DNA of 64,000 nt from Georgenia satyanarayanai (GCF_009193135.1 NZ_VUKC01000014.1:1-64000), one strand, 5' to 3'. Positions 8,131 through 16,898 are shown, counted from the stretch's first letter. A program made the numbers and translations. Notes: a model not told the origin generated them from the letters alone.

Positions 8131-9330
8131 ATGACGGTACGACGTACGCTCGCGGCCGGGCTCACGCTCGGCCTGCTGCTGGTCGCGGCGCCCGCCGCCG
8201 CCAAGGGCGGGTCCATCGACGGTGAGGGCGACAGGTACCACCTGACGAACGGCTGGGCGGGCGTCACCCACCTGTCCTTCTCCTACGGGCGGGACACCGA
8301 CACCGTCTACGTGGGCAACTGGAACGGGAGGGGCACCGACTCTCTGGCGGTGCGCCGCGGCGCGACCTACCACTTCCGCAACAGCCTCTCCGGCGGTGCG
8401 GCGGACACCGTCGTCACCTACGGCCGCGCCGGGGACGACGTGCTCATGGGGGACTGGGACGGCGACGGCGTCGACACGCCGGTCGTCCGGCGCGGGAACG
8501 TCTACCACGTGAAGAACAGCCTGCGGGGCGGTGACGCCGACCGCGTCATCACCTACGGCCGCCCCGACGACGTCGTCCTCATCGGCGACTGGGACGGTGA
8601 CGGCACCGACACCCTGGGGGTGCGGCGCGGCAACGTCTACCACCTGAAGAACTCCATCCGCGGCGGCGACGCGGACGCCGTCGTCACCTACGGCCGCGCG
8701 GACGACGAGGTGCTCGTCGGCGACTGGGACGGCCGGCGCGGTGACACCCTCGCCATCCGCCGCGGGGACGTCTTCCACGTCAAGAACTCCATCGGCGGCG
8801 GCGACGCCGACGTCGTCATGGCCTACGGGAACGCCGACGACGCCCCGTTCGTCGGCGACTGGGACGGCAACGGCACCGACACCATCGGCCTGCGCAGCTC
8901 CACCAGCTATCCCACCGCCCCGCCGGTGGGCAGCATGCGGGAGTACGACGAGCGGATGATCGAGATGATCAACGCGGAGCGCCTCTCCCGCGGGATCGGC
9001 CCGGTCCGCGCCTGGCCCCAGCTGCGCGCCGCGGCCGTGCGCCAGTCGCAGGCGATGGTGGCGCTGGGCCGGATCCAGCACGCCTCGTGGGACACGATCA
9101 GCTCCGAGGCCCGTGCGGCCGGCTGCTCACCGGCGTCCGAGCACATCGTGCGGACCTGGCAGCAGCGTGGGCAGACCCCCGACCCGCGCGCCGCGATGGA
9201 CTGGTACATGGGCTCGGAGGTCCACCGCGGCGGCATCCTCAACCCCGAGTACCAGTACGTCGCCACGGGCTCGGTCGAGGCCGGCAACTACGCGTACAAC
9301 ACCCAGCGGTTCTCCCGCGCCTGCTCCTGA
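8131..9330 (+). CDS. Secreted protein with FG-GAP-like repeats and a C-terminal CAP domain
   Basis: Exported protein of 399 residues. Residues 1-24 are a Sec signal peptide ending PAAAK. From residue 36 come five repeats of 44-45 residues, each ending in a GDWDGDGxDT-like loop that resembles the calcium-binding loop of FG-GAP/VCBS propeller blades. From about residue 270 there is a CAP (SCP/PR-1) domain: NAERLSRGIGPV, the His of IQHASW, a Glu in SEHIVRTW and the late HRGGILNPEY motif. Function of such proteins is unknown; wall or polysaccharide binding through the repeats is an inference. It is a single-gene unit with its own promoter. Confidence 0.85.
   Translation: MTVRRTLAAGLTLGLLLVAAPAAAKGGSIDGEGDRYHLTNGWAGVTHLSFSYGRDTDTVYVGNWNGRGTDSLAVRRGATYHFRNSLSGGAADTVVTYGRAGDDVLMGDWDGDGVDTPVVRRGNVYHVKNSLRGGDADRVITYGRPDDVVLIGDWDGDGTDTLGVRRGNVYHLKNSIRGGDADAVVTYGRADDEVLVGDWDGRRGDTLAIRRGDVFHVKNSIGGGDADVVMAYGNADDAPFVGDWDGNGTDTIGLRSSTSYPTAPPVGSMREYDERMIEMINAERLSRGIGPVRAWPQLRAAAVRQSQAMVALGRIQHASWDTISSEARAAGCSPASEHIVRTWQQRGQTPDPRAAMDWYMGSEVHRGGILNPEYQYVATGSVEAGNYAYNTQRFSRACS
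8236..8907 (+). repeat. Five coding tandem repeats of 132-135 bases
   Basis: Units begin at 8236, 8368, 8503, 8638 and 8773, each with an aromatic-His start (YHLTNG, YHFRNS, YHVKNS, YHLKNS, FHVKNS). All keep the order Tyr-Gly, DDxxLxGDWDG and VRRG. The copies are similar in DNA as well as protein, so the array could expand or contract by recombination. Confidence 0.9.
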
Positions 9331-9367
9331 CGTCGCGCCCCTGACCGGGGGCGCGGCCCGGCGCGGC

Positions 9368-9373
9368 TAGGGT
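9368..9373 (+). promoter_or_regulatory. Putative -10 element of a leaderless or near-leaderless promoter
   Basis: TAGGGT ends 7 bases before GTG 9381. No convincing -35 is seen. Confidence 0.45.
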
Positions 9374-9380
9374 GGGCACC

Positions 9381-10568
9381 GTGGAGGGAGCGCGCGTGGG
9401 CAGGTCGCTGCACGTCGTCGTCGCCACCCGCATCTTCGCCCCCGAGCCGGCCGCCGCCTCGCTGCGGCTCGGTGCGCTCGTGCGGGAGCTGGCGGCCGCC
9501 GGCCACCGCGTCACCGTCCTCACGACGACGACCCCCGACGACGTTACCTACGTGCCGCCCGCCGGCGTGCGGGTGCTGCGCCGCCCGGTGCTGCGGGACC
9601 GCGACGGGTACGTCCGTGGCTACGTCCAGTACCTCAGCTTCGACGTCCCGCTCGCGCTGCGGCTGCTGCTCACCCGGCGTCCTGACGTCGTCGTCGTCGA
9701 GCCGCCGCCGACGACGGGACTCGTCTGCGCCGTCGTCTCCCGGCTGCGGCGGGTGCCGGTCGTGTACTACGCGGCCGACGTGTGGTCCGACGCCGTCGTC
9801 ACCGCGGGCATGCCCGGGCTCGTGGCCACGGTGCTGCGCGGGCTCGAGCGCGTGGTGCTGCGCTCGGCGCGGGCGGTCCTCGCGACGTCCGCGGGCGTCG
9901 TCGAGCGGGTGCGGGCGCTGGGGGCCGAGGCGACCGTCGTGGGCAACGGGGTGGACACGACCGTCTTCCACCCCGACGGGCCCGCCGTGGAGCGCGAGCG
10001 CCCCTACGTCGTCTACACCGGCACCGCCTCGGAGGTGCACGGCGCCGACGTCTTCACCCGCGCCATGGGGCGGGTGCTCACCGAGCGGCCCGACGCCTCG
10101 CTCGTCTTCATCGGGCAGGGGAGCGACCTCGCGGCCATGCGCCGCCAGGCCGAGGAGCTCGCCCCCGGCGCGGTGACCTTCCTGCCCCGGATGCCCCCGG
10201 AGGAGGTCGCGCGGTGGATCCGGGGAGCCCGCGCGTCCCTCGCCTCCGTGCTGGCCGGGGCCTACGCCTTCGCCTTCCCCTCCAAGCTCTACGCCGCGGC
10301 CGCGTGCGGGACGCCGGTGCTCTTCGCCGGCGTCGGGCCCGCGCGCGAGCTCGTCGCCGAGGGGCGGCTCGGGCAGGCCGTCGAGCACGACGTCGAGGCG
10401 GTGGCTGCCGCCATGGTCGCCGCCCTCGACGACGCCGGCGGTGACTCCGCACCGGCGTCCCCCGAGCGTCACCGGCGGGCCGCCTGGGCCGCCGCCCACG
10501 TCTCCGCCGCGGCCGCCGCCCGCCGCGCGGTCGACGTCGTCGAGCGGGCGGCGAGGAGACCGCGGTGA
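9381..10568 (+). CDS. Glycosyltransferase family 4 (WcaI-like)
   Basis: Cytoplasmic GT-B transferase of about 395 residues. The N-terminal Rossmann domain begins HVVVATRIFAPEPAAASLR, a motif typical of WcaI/WbuB-type transferases; the C-terminal nucleotide-sugar domain contains VVGNGVDTTVFHPDG, VYTGTASEVHGADV and FPSKLYAAAACGTPV. Two starts compete: GTG 9381 at a leaderless promoter, and GTG 9396 with GGAGGG 7 bases upstream, which gives a more usual N-terminus. The next transferase gene overlaps its stop (GTGA). Sugar and acceptor are unknown; the setting is an extracellular polymer cluster. Confidence 0.9.
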   Translation: MEGARVGRSLHVVVATRIFAPEPAAASLRLGALVRELAAAGHRVTVLTTTTPDDVTYVPPAGVRVLRRPVLRDRDGYVRGYVQYLSFDVPLALRLLLTRRPDVVVVEPPPTTGLVCAVVSRLRRVPVVYYAADVWSDAVVTAGMPGLVATVLRGLERVVLRSARAVLATSAGVVERVRALGAEATVVGNGVDTTVFHPDGPAVERERPYVVYTGTASEVHGADVFTRAMGRVLTERPDASLVFIGQGSDLAAMRRQAEELAPGAVTFLPRMPPEEVARWIRGARASLASVLAGAYAFAFPSKLYAAAACGTPVLFAGVGPARELVAEGRLGQAVEHDVEAVAAAMVAALDDAGGDSAPASPERHRRAAWAAAHVSAAAAARRAVDVVERAARRPR

Positions 10569-12007
10569 CCGACCTTCCCCGGCGCGACGGGCGGGCCACC
10601 CGGGTGGCGCTGCTGGTCTACAACGACGCCCACGCCGACTCCCGCGTCCTCAAGACCGCGCACTCGCTGCGGGAGGCGGGTGCCGAGGTGACGATCCTCG
10701 CCGTCGCCCGTGCGCACCTGGGCTACCCGCCCACCACCGAACGCCTGCCCGACGGCGTCGAGCTCGTCCGCGTCCCCGAGCCCGGCTTCATCACCTGGGT
10801 CCCGCGCCTCAAGCGCACCCTCGCCCGCGCGAGAACTCGGCTCTCGGCGAGGAGGGCGCCCGCCCCTCCCGCCGACAGCCGAGTTGTCGCCGACAGCCGA
10901 GTTGTCGCCGACAGCCGAGTTGTCGACACGGCCTCCCCGCGGCCGGCGGTGCGGAGCGCCGTCCTCGCCAGGGCCCTCGACCCGGTCGACCGGCTCGCCC
11001 GCACGGCGATCCTCGTCCACTACTGGGTGATGGCTGCGCGCGAGGGACGCCGCCGCCTGCCCGACGTCGTCCACGCCAACGACGGCAACACCCTCCTGCC
11101 GGGCCGGCTCATCGCCCGGACCACCGGCGCGCGCCTCGTCTACGACTCCCACGAGCTGTGGCGCCACCGCAACGTCCGCCACCGTCCCGTGGGCACGCGC
11201 GTCGAGGCCCTCATCGAGCGGGTGGTCGTCCGCCGTGCCGACGGCGTCATCACCGTCTCCCCGTCCATCGCCCGCTGGCTGCAGCGCACCTACCGGCTGC
11301 CGGTGCTGCCCACCCTGGTGCGGAACATCCCCGCGGCCGGGGAGCCGACCGACCCGGCGCAGGGGCGGCTGCGCCGGCTCGCGGGCCTCGCGCCGAACGA
11401 CCAGGTCATCGCCTACGGTGGGCGCATCACGACGAGCCGCGGGCTCGAGGAGACCATCGCGGCGCTCGCGCTGCTGCCCGCCCACGTCCACCTCGTCGTC
11501 CTGGGCTACGGGGACACCGGCTACCTCGCGCAGCTGGACCGGTGCGTCGAGCGGGCCGGCGTGCGCGGCCGGGTGCACCTCGTCGGCAAGGTCGCCCCCC
11601 ACGAGGTGGCCGGGGCGCTCGCCGACGCCGACCTGTCCGTCGTCTTCGTCCGCCCCACGTGCCTGTCCTACGAGTACTCCCTGCCGAACAAGCTCTTCGA
11701 GGCGATCCACGCCGGCCTGCCCATCGCCGCCGCGGACCTGCCCGACACCCGGGAGATCGTCGAGCGCTACGGCGTCGGGGAGATCTTCGGCCTCGCCCGC
11801 CCCGACGACGACGGCGAGGTCCCGCCGTCGTCCACCGACGCGGAGGCCGCGGCGATGGCGGGCACGATGGCCCGCATCCTCGCCGACCCGGACGCCTACC
11901 GACGCGCGGCGCGAGCGGCGGCGACCGAGCTGACCTGGCAGCGCGAGGAGGAGTCGCTCCTCGCGCTGTACCGCCGCGTCCTCGGCGCGGCCGCGGCCCG
12001 CCCGTAG
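10565..12007 (+). CDS. Glycosyltransferase family 4 with an internal repeat insertion
   Basis: GT-B transferase of 480 residues. The N-terminal domain has LLVYNDAHADSRVLKTA and the C-terminal domain has AYGGRITTSRGLEETI, LGYGDTGYL and SYEYSLPNKLFEAIHAG, where the last includes the donor-binding Glu motif. DSHELW near residue 195 is typical of this subgroup. Residues 89-120 are unusual: they contain ADSRVV three times in a row, encoded by an imperfect palindromic DNA repeat, and look like an inserted element in the linker between strands. GTG 10565 overlaps the previous stop. The exporter gene follows after 9 bases but has its own -10 element inside this stop codon. Confidence 0.9.
   Translation: MTDLPRRDGRATRVALLVYNDAHADSRVLKTAHSLREAGAEVTILAVARAHLGYPPTTERLPDGVELVRVPEPGFITWVPRLKRTLARARTRLSARRAPAPPADSRVVADSRVVADSRVVDTASPRPAVRSAVLARALDPVDRLARTAILVHYWVMAAREGRRRLPDVVHANDGNTLLPGRLIARTTGARLVYDSHELWRHRNVRHRPVGTRVEALIERVVVRRADGVITVSPSIARWLQRTYRLPVLPTLVRNIPAAGEPTDPAQGRLRRLAGLAPNDQVIAYGGRITTSRGLEETIAALALLPAHVHLVVLGYGDTGYLAQLDRCVERAGVRGRVHLVGKVAPHEVAGALADADLSVVFVRPTCLSYEYSLPNKLFEAIHAGLPIAAADLPDTREIVERYGVGEIFGLARPDDDGEVPPSSTDAEAAAMAGTMARILADPDAYRRAARAAATELTWQREEESLLALYRRVLGAAAARP
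10831..10924 (+). repeat. Palindromic repeat element inside a coding region (three 18-base tandem units)
   Basis: Three identical 18-base units (gccgacagccgagttgtc) lie at 10871-10888, 10889-10906 and 10907-10924. An inverted copy with two mismatches is at 10831-10848. The spacer between them also pairs (ggaggg with ccctcc), so one copy and its inverse can form a long hairpin. The units are in frame and read ADSRVV. It looks like a small REP-like element that entered the gene. Confidence 0.88.
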
Positions 12008-12010
12008 ACT
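12005..12010 (+). promoter_or_regulatory. -10 element of a leaderless promoter for the ABC exporter
   Basis: TAGACT includes the stop codon of the upstream transferase and is followed by exactly six bases before GTG 12017. The spacing matches other leaderless genes in this window. Confidence 0.6.
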
Positions 12011-12016
12011 CCGAGC

Positions 12017-13813
12017 GTGAAGAACGTCCTGAGCATCGTCCGCCCGCTGCTCAGGGTGCTCCCGCCCGGGAGCCGGCGCTTCCTGCTCACCTACGGGATC
12101 CTCACCGCCGCGCTCGCGCTGCTCGACCTCGTCGCGCTCGGACTCGTCGGGACCATGCTGCAGACCGTCCTCAGCGACGGCCAGGCGTCCCTGCCGCTCA
12201 TCGGCGACCTCACGACGACGGCCGGCCAGGTGACGGCCCTGGTCACCGTGTGCGGCGTCATCGTCCTCAAGGGTGTCTTCGCCGTCGCCCTCCTGCGCGC
12301 GGCCACGCGCCGCTTCGCCAGCCACGAGGTCGCCATCGGTGACCGGCTCTTCGCCGCCTACCTCGCCTCCCCGTGGGCCGACCGGCTCTCGAAGAACACC
12401 TCCGAGCTCGTGCGGACGGTCGACGTCGGGGTCGGGGTCACGGTGGCAGGCGTCCTCATCCCGACGATGACGCTCTTCGGGGAGATCGGCACGATGCTCG
12501 CCGTCGTCGTGGCCATCGTCGTGTTCGACCCGCTCATCGCCGCGGTGACGATCGTCTACCTCGCGCTGGTCGCGCTGCTGCTCGCCGGGATCATCTCCCC
12601 GCGGGCGGTCGCCGCCGGCCGGGAGAACCGGGACTGGTCCCAGCGCACCGTCCGCGTGCTGTCCGAGGCGCTCGGCGCGCTCAAGGAGGTCACCCTCGCG
12701 GGGCGCACCCCCGACGTCCAGGCCCGCGTCCACGAGACCCGCGGCCACTCCTCCCGGGCGCGGGCCGAGGCGAACTTCCTCGGCCAGGTGCCGCGCTACG
12801 TGCTCGAGACGGCGCTCATCCTCGGCTTCGCGCTCATCGCCGGCGTCGGGTACCTCACGGGCGGGCCGGAGGGGGCCGTTGCCGCCGTCGGGATGTTCGG
12901 CGTCGCCGGCTTCCGGCTCGTGCCCTCCCTCACCCGGATGCAGACGGTCCAGTCGACGGTGAACTCCAACGCCGCCTACGCGCGGCAGGTGGTCGCCGAC
13001 ATCGACAGCTCCGAGGCGCTCCTCGAGCGGCGCTCCGCCGAGCGCCCCCAGCACGAGCTCACCGTCGAGCACCCCGACATCGTGCTCGACGCCGTCACCT
13101 TCACCTACCCGGGCGCCGAGACGCCCGCGCTGGACCGGGTGAGCCTGCGCATCCCCGCCGGCGCGCACGTCGCCTTCGTCGGTTCCTCGGGCGCGGGCAA
13201 GTCGACGATGGTCGACATCCTCCTCGGGCTGCTCGAACCCACCGGCGGACACCTCGAGGTGGGCGGGGAGCGCCTCGAGCTCGTGCTGGACTCCTGGCGC
13301 CGGCGCATCGGCTACGTCCCGCAGGACGTCTCGCTCTTCGACGCGACGGTGGCCGAGAACGTCGCCCTGACCTGGGAGCGGGAGAAGGTCGAGGACGACA
13401 AGGTGCGCCGCGCCCTGCAGCGCGCCCAGCTCCTCGACACCGTCGAGGCCCGCGAGGGGGGCATCGACGCCCGCATCGGCGAGCGCGGGCTCGCCTTCTC
13501 CGGCGGGCAGCGCCAGCGCCTGGGGATCGCGCGCGGCCTGTACAACGACCCGCGCGTCCTCGTCATGGACGAGGCGACCAGCGCCCTGGACACCACGACC
13601 GAGGCGGCTGTCACCCGAGCGATCCGCGACCTCCACGGGGAGGTCACCGTCATCACCGTCGCCCACCGGCTCGCGACGATCCGTGACTCCGACATCGTGT
13701 TCTTCCTCCGCGACGGCCGGCTCGTGGCGCAGGGCAGCTTCGCCGAGGTCGTCGCCCAGGTGCCCGACTTCGCCGAGCAGGCGGCGCTCGCCGGGCTCTC
13801 CCGCACCGACTGA
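12017..13813 (+). CDS. ABC exporter with fused membrane and ATPase domains
   Basis: Half-transporter of 598 residues. An N-terminal membrane domain with about six hydrophobic segments spans residues 15-310. The ATPase domain has Walker A GSSGAGKST, the signature FSGGQRQRLGIARG, Walker B VLVMDEATSALD and the switch HRLATI. It would work as a homodimer, as in MsbA and related exporters. Its position behind two glycosyltransferases makes export of a lipid-linked glycan likely, although lipids or peptides cannot be excluded. Start GTG 12017 is supported by the leaderless -10 element. A hairpin covers its stop codon. Confidence 0.92.
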   Translation: MKNVLSIVRPLLRVLPPGSRRFLLTYGILTAALALLDLVALGLVGTMLQTVLSDGQASLPLIGDLTTTAGQVTALVTVCGVIVLKGVFAVALLRAATRRFASHEVAIGDRLFAAYLASPWADRLSKNTSELVRTVDVGVGVTVAGVLIPTMTLFGEIGTMLAVVVAIVVFDPLIAAVTIVYLALVALLLAGIISPRAVAAGRENRDWSQRTVRVLSEALGALKEVTLAGRTPDVQARVHETRGHSSRARAEANFLGQVPRYVLETALILGFALIAGVGYLTGGPEGAVAAVGMFGVAGFRLVPSLTRMQTVQSTVNSNAAYARQVVADIDSSEALLERRSAERPQHELTVEHPDIVLDAVTFTYPGAETPALDRVSLRIPAGAHVAFVGSSGAGKSTMVDILLGLLEPTGGHLEVGGERLELVLDSWRRRIGYVPQDVSLFDATVAENVALTWEREKVEDDKVRRALQRAQLLDTVEAREGGIDARIGERGLAFSGGQRQRLGIARGLYNDPRVLVMDEATSALDTTTEAAVTRAIRDLHGEVTVITVAHRLATIRDSDIVFFLRDGRLVAQGSFAEVVAQVPDFAEQAALAGLSRTD

Positions 13814-13841
13814 GGCAGGCCCGTGCTCCAGTCGGTGCGGG
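13800..13841. terminator. Bidirectional terminator between convergent genes
   Basis: A perfect 12-bp inverted repeat (CCGCACCGACTG at 13801-13812 with CAGTCGGTGCGG at 13829-13840), extended by one more pair, overlaps the exporter stop codon. The loop is 16 bases. It lies between two convergent genes and can serve both. Confidence 0.75.
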
Positions 13842-13847
13842 GCCCGG

Positions 13848-14387
13848 TCAGCGGATGCCGCGGAGCACGCCCGCGACGGGCCGCTGCTGCTCGCCCTGCT
13901 GGGCCGAGAGCACGACGATCGTCCCGGTGAGCGCGGGCAGCGCCCACTGCGTGATGCGGAGCTTGCGCTGGGCTCGCTTGAGCTTGCGCGAGGCGCCGGG
14001 GCGCGGCTCGGTGGCGCCGACGGCACCCTCGTCGGAGTGCTTGGCCACCTTCGCGCCCAGCACCCCGCTGTAGGCGGCGGTGAGCATGGCGGCCAGCGTC
14101 ACCGCGGTCTTGACGGCGGTGTTCGCCTGCACCTCCGGCTGCTTGGCGAGCCGGCCCTTGTTGCCCTCGAGCAGCATGATGCCGCCCACGGCGTGCGCGC
14201 CGATGGCGAGGGCGTTGACCGGCGCCCACCGCATCCAGCCGGCCGCGGACAGCTCCAGCCGCTCCCGCGGGTCGCGGGCCTCGGCCGCTGCGCCGTTGAG
14301 GCCGATCGCGCCCATGAGGGAGCCGCCGAACCAGGCGGCGAGGCCGAGGTCGTGCATGCTGCGGGCAAGGGTGTTGCGCTGAGACAT
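13848..14387 (-). CDS. Conserved hypothetical membrane protein
   Basis: Protein of 179 residues that I do not recognise as a named family. It has about four hydrophobic segments: near residues 13-30 (LGLAAWFGGSLMGAIGL), 55-75 (APVNALAIGAHAVGGIMLL), 90-110 and 148-163 (ALPALTGTIVVLSAQQG), joined by basic loops (KLKRAQRKLR). The short polar N-terminus MSQRNTLARSMHDLG suggests an inner-membrane protein without signal peptide. It stands alone between convergent and co-directional neighbours and may be unrelated to the polysaccharide cluster. Confidence 0.75.
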   Translation of the reverse strand: MSQRNTLARSMHDLGLAAWFGGSLMGAIGLNGAAAEARDPRERLELSAAGWMRWAPVNALAIGAHAVGGIMLLEGNKGRLAKQPEVQANTAVKTAVTLAAMLTAAYSGVLGAKVAKHSDEGAVGATEPRPGASRKLKRAQRKLRITQWALPALTGTIVVLSAQQGEQQRPVAGVLRGIR

Positions 14388-14466
14388 GAGTGGTCCTGAC
14401 GTCGTCGGGTTGGTGAGACGTCGTCCAGTGTGCGCCGCGTCACACGCGCGTGCACGGGGAGGGCGC

Positions 14467-15609
14467 TCAGCGCAGCAGGCGGTCCAGGACGTCGTCGGCG
14501 ACCGCCGCCTCGGTGGCGAAGCTCAGCTCACGGCTCGCCGCGTGCGCGGCGGCCTTGAACCCGGTGACCTGCTCGCGGGACAGCCGGGCGAGGGAGGCGG
14601 CAGCCGCCCCCGCCGAGAAGTCCCCGGCCACGACCCCGAGGCCGTGGTCGCTGACGACGCGGGCCATCTCGGGGCTCGGTCCCACCGCGACGGCCAGGCG
14701 CGCCTGGACGAAGTCGAAGAGCTTGTTGGGCAGCGTGCGGGCGGCGTTGGCGTTGAAGGGCGGGATCCAGAAGACCCCGACGTCGTAGCGGTTGAGCGTC
14801 GCCGGCAGCGCCTCGGGGGCGACCGGGGCGTGGAAGGTCACGCCCGGCAGCCCGGCCGCGCGGTCCTGCAGGCTGCGCAGGTAGCGGCCCCCGTCGCCGC
14901 CGGGCATGAGGTACAGGTCCAGGGACCACCCCTCACCGAGCTCGCCGACGACGTCGAGCATCGTCTCGAGGCTGCGGCCGGGGATGGCCCCGCCGGAGTG
15001 CACGAGGCGGATCGTGGGCCCGTCGACGGCGGTGGGGGACAGGTCCGCCCACGGCGCCGCGTTGCGCATGACCCGGGGACGCACGCCGTAGCGCTCGGCG
15101 TAGAGGTCGGCGATGGAGGCGGCGACCGTCGTCGTCGCTGCGCAGCGGGGCAGGTAGGTGCGGCACAGGTGGTCCATGAGCGGGGCGACGAGCAGGCGCC
15201 AGGAGGTGACGTGGCTGCGTTCCTCCGGTGCCCACTCGTGCAGGTCGGCCCACACGGGCGCCCCGGCCGCGAGGCGGTGCGCCACCGGCAGCGCGCGCGC
15301 GTCGTTGGCGACGACGGCGTCCCACCGGCCGCCCGCCCCGAGCCGCAGCGCGTGCCGGGACGCCGGGGCGGCGAGCTCGGCGGCGCCCCACCGCCGCGCA
15401 GCCAGCAGCGCGACGCCGCGGGCCGTCTGGGGCAGGGAGGGGACGCCGTCGGGAAGGCGGAGGTGCTCGTCGGAACCGGCCGGCCGCGGCCCGTACCCGA
15501 TCGTCGTCACGTGGGCTCGGCGGGCGACGACGGACAGCTGGCGCAGCACGCGGGCGTCGGTGTGGATCGGGGAGAAGGAGACCACGAGGACGCGGGGACG
15601 GTCGGCCAC
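14467..15609 (-). CDS. Glycosyltransferase family 4
   Basis: GT-B transferase of 380 residues. The N-terminal domain starts RVLVVSFSPIHTDARVLRQL, resembling the HTDARV/HADSRV motif of the other GT4 genes here. DLHEWAPEE lies near residue 125. The donor domain has RLVHSGGAIPGRSLETM and ARTLPNKLFDFVQARLAV, carrying the donor Glu/Asp region. Start GTG 15609 follows a TAGCAT -10 element by six bases and has no ribosome site, so the message is probably leaderless. It is transcribed alone and opposite to the main group but matches its theme. Confidence 0.88.
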   Translation of the reverse strand: MADRPRVLVVSFSPIHTDARVLRQLSVVARRAHVTTIGYGPRPAGSDEHLRLPDGVPSLPQTARGVALLAARRWGAAELAAPASRHALRLGAGGRWDAVVANDARALPVAHRLAAGAPVWADLHEWAPEERSHVTSWRLLVAPLMDHLCRTYLPRCAATTTVAASIADLYAERYGVRPRVMRNAAPWADLSPTAVDGPTIRLVHSGGAIPGRSLETMLDVVGELGEGWSLDLYLMPGGDGGRYLRSLQDRAAGLPGVTFHAPVAPEALPATLNRYDVGVFWIPPFNANAARTLPNKLFDFVQARLAVAVGPSPEMARVVSDHGLGVVAGDFSAGAAAASLARLSREQVTGFKAAAHAASRELSFATEAAVADDVLDRLLR

Positions 15610-15615
15610 CCGGCG

Positions 15616-15621
15616 ATGCTA
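15616..15621 (-). promoter_or_regulatory. -10 element of a leaderless promoter
   Basis: TAGCAT on the minus strand, six bases before GTG 15609. Confidence 0.55.
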
Positions 15622-15683
15622 CCGGCGGGCGGTGTCGCGCCGGCCATGCCCACGTGCGCGTGCCCGGCCCGGGTGGCGGGCGC

Positions 15684-16787
15684 TCAGTCGTCGAGCAGCA
15701 CGGCCAGCGTCCGCAGCGTGCGGTGCATCCGGTGCGCGTTGGCCGCCTCGCTGCCCCTCCTCAGCGCCTTCGTCCGCCGGTAGCGCCAGCCGCGCAGGAA
15801 CAGGACGACGGCGGTGGCCACCTGCCGGCGCCAGGGCATGGCGTGGCTGGCGGCGCCCAGCCGCGGTGCGGGGAGGGAGGCGGCGAGGGCGGCGGGGTCC
15901 GGTGCGGACAGGAGCACCTTCATGACGTCGTGCGCGAGGTGGCCGTGGCCGGCGTACTCCCAGTCGACGAGCCCGAGCCGGCCGTCCTCGAGCCGCAGCA
16001 GGTTGCCCACCCCCGGGTCCCCGTGCCTCACGCCGGTCGTCATGGGGCGGGTGTCCTCGAGCAGGGCGGTGACCCTGCCTGCCAGGGCCCGCCGGTCGAG
16101 GTCGGCGGGCCAGGTGCCGTCGGGCGGGTCCTGCGCCAGCGCGGTGAACGCGGTGACGGCGCGGGATCGTTCCTCGTCGTCCAACGCCGCGTGCTCGGCA
16201 CCGAACCGCTTCCAGACCTCCGGCAGCTGATGGAGCAGCTCGAGCGCCGCGCTCGCGTGGGCGTCGGGGGTGATGGGCGCACCGGCGAGAGCCTCCTCGA
16301 GGAGCCAGTCAGCCCTGCGGGGCCCGTGGTGACCGCTGTCCACGATCCGCGGCACGACGAACGGCGTGCGCCCCGCCACCAGCGCCTGCACCCGGCTCCC
16401 GGTCATGAGCGCCGACGGCTCGGTGCCCGCTCGTCGCTGGACGGCGAGCGAGAGCGCCGGCTTCATGTAGAACGAGCGGAAGCGCAGCTGCCCATTGGTT
16501 CGCAACGCCCCGGCGATCACGACGTCGGCTCGGGCGGTGGAGTGCACACGCGGGGCCTCGGCCGGGTCGACGAGGAGCGACGACTCCGTCGCGGGGTCCA
16601 CGAACAGTGGCGCGCCACGGAAACCGATGACAACGGCGGAGCGGTCCCCACAGGCGTACTCGCGCTGCCTGCGAGGGCGGAACCACGGCCGCCGGATCGC
16701 GTGGGTGGACTGTTCGATCTCCGCCGTCCACGCCAGCGAGCGGGCGGCGTCGGAGCTCGGAGCGTCGGCGCCGTGGCGAAGGTCCAT
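15684..16787 (-). CDS. APH/choline-kinase-like phosphotransferase
   Basis: Kinase-fold protein of 367 residues. The C-terminal half has the phosphotransferase catalytic loop HGDPGVGNLL followed by LVDWEYAG, whose Asp would bind magnesium. The N-terminal half is less conserved, with RSFYMKPALSLAV in a possible nucleotide-binding strand. A basic C-terminus (FLRGWRYRRTKALRRGSE) could associate with the membrane. Such kinases phosphorylate small molecules such as choline, sugars or aminoglycosides. In a polysaccharide cluster a sugar or polyol substrate is more likely than an antibiotic. A TACGGT -10 element five bases before ATG 16787 suggests leaderless expression. Confidence 0.78.
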   Translation of the reverse strand: MDLRHGADAPSSDAARSLAWTAEIEQSTHAIRRPWFRPRRQREYACGDRSAVVIGFRGAPLFVDPATESSLLVDPAEAPRVHSTARADVVIAGALRTNGQLRFRSFYMKPALSLAVQRRAGTEPSALMTGSRVQALVAGRTPFVVPRIVDSGHHGPRRADWLLEEALAGAPITPDAHASAALELLHQLPEVWKRFGAEHAALDDEERSRAVTAFTALAQDPPDGTWPADLDRRALAGRVTALLEDTRPMTTGVRHGDPGVGNLLRLEDGRLGLVDWEYAGHGHLAHDVMKVLLSAPDPAALAASLPAPRLGAASHAMPWRRQVATAVVLFLRGWRYRRTKALRRGSEAANAHRMHRTLRTLAVLLDD

Positions 16788-16792
16788 ACGGC

Positions 16793-16798
16793 ACCGTA
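16793..16798 (-). promoter_or_regulatory. Putative -10 element of a leaderless promoter
   Basis: TACGGT on the minus strand, five bases before ATG 16787. The spacing is one base shorter than in the other cases. Confidence 0.45.
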
Positions 16799-16898
16799 GC
16801 GGGGAGCGCGCCGGGGACCTGTCACCACCGCGGCGTGGCGCGCCCCGGGTGACGCCTGCTCCGGTGACACGATGGTCCGGTCGGACGGAAGGACTGTG

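Noticed and set aside
8236-8907. CRISPR-like regular repeats
   Set aside because: The period of 132-135 bases is coding, matches protein repeats of 44-45 residues and has no spacer structure.
10469-14026. Long open frame on the minus strand opposite two glycosyltransferases and the exporter
   Set aside because: It opposes genes with full family motifs, has Arg/Ala/Gly-rich composition and no recognisable domain; it is the usual antisense shadow in very GC-rich DNA.
15684-16787. Aminoglycoside resistance gene
   Set aside because: The phosphotransferase catalytic loop is shared with choline and sugar kinases, and the context is polysaccharide synthesis, not resistance.
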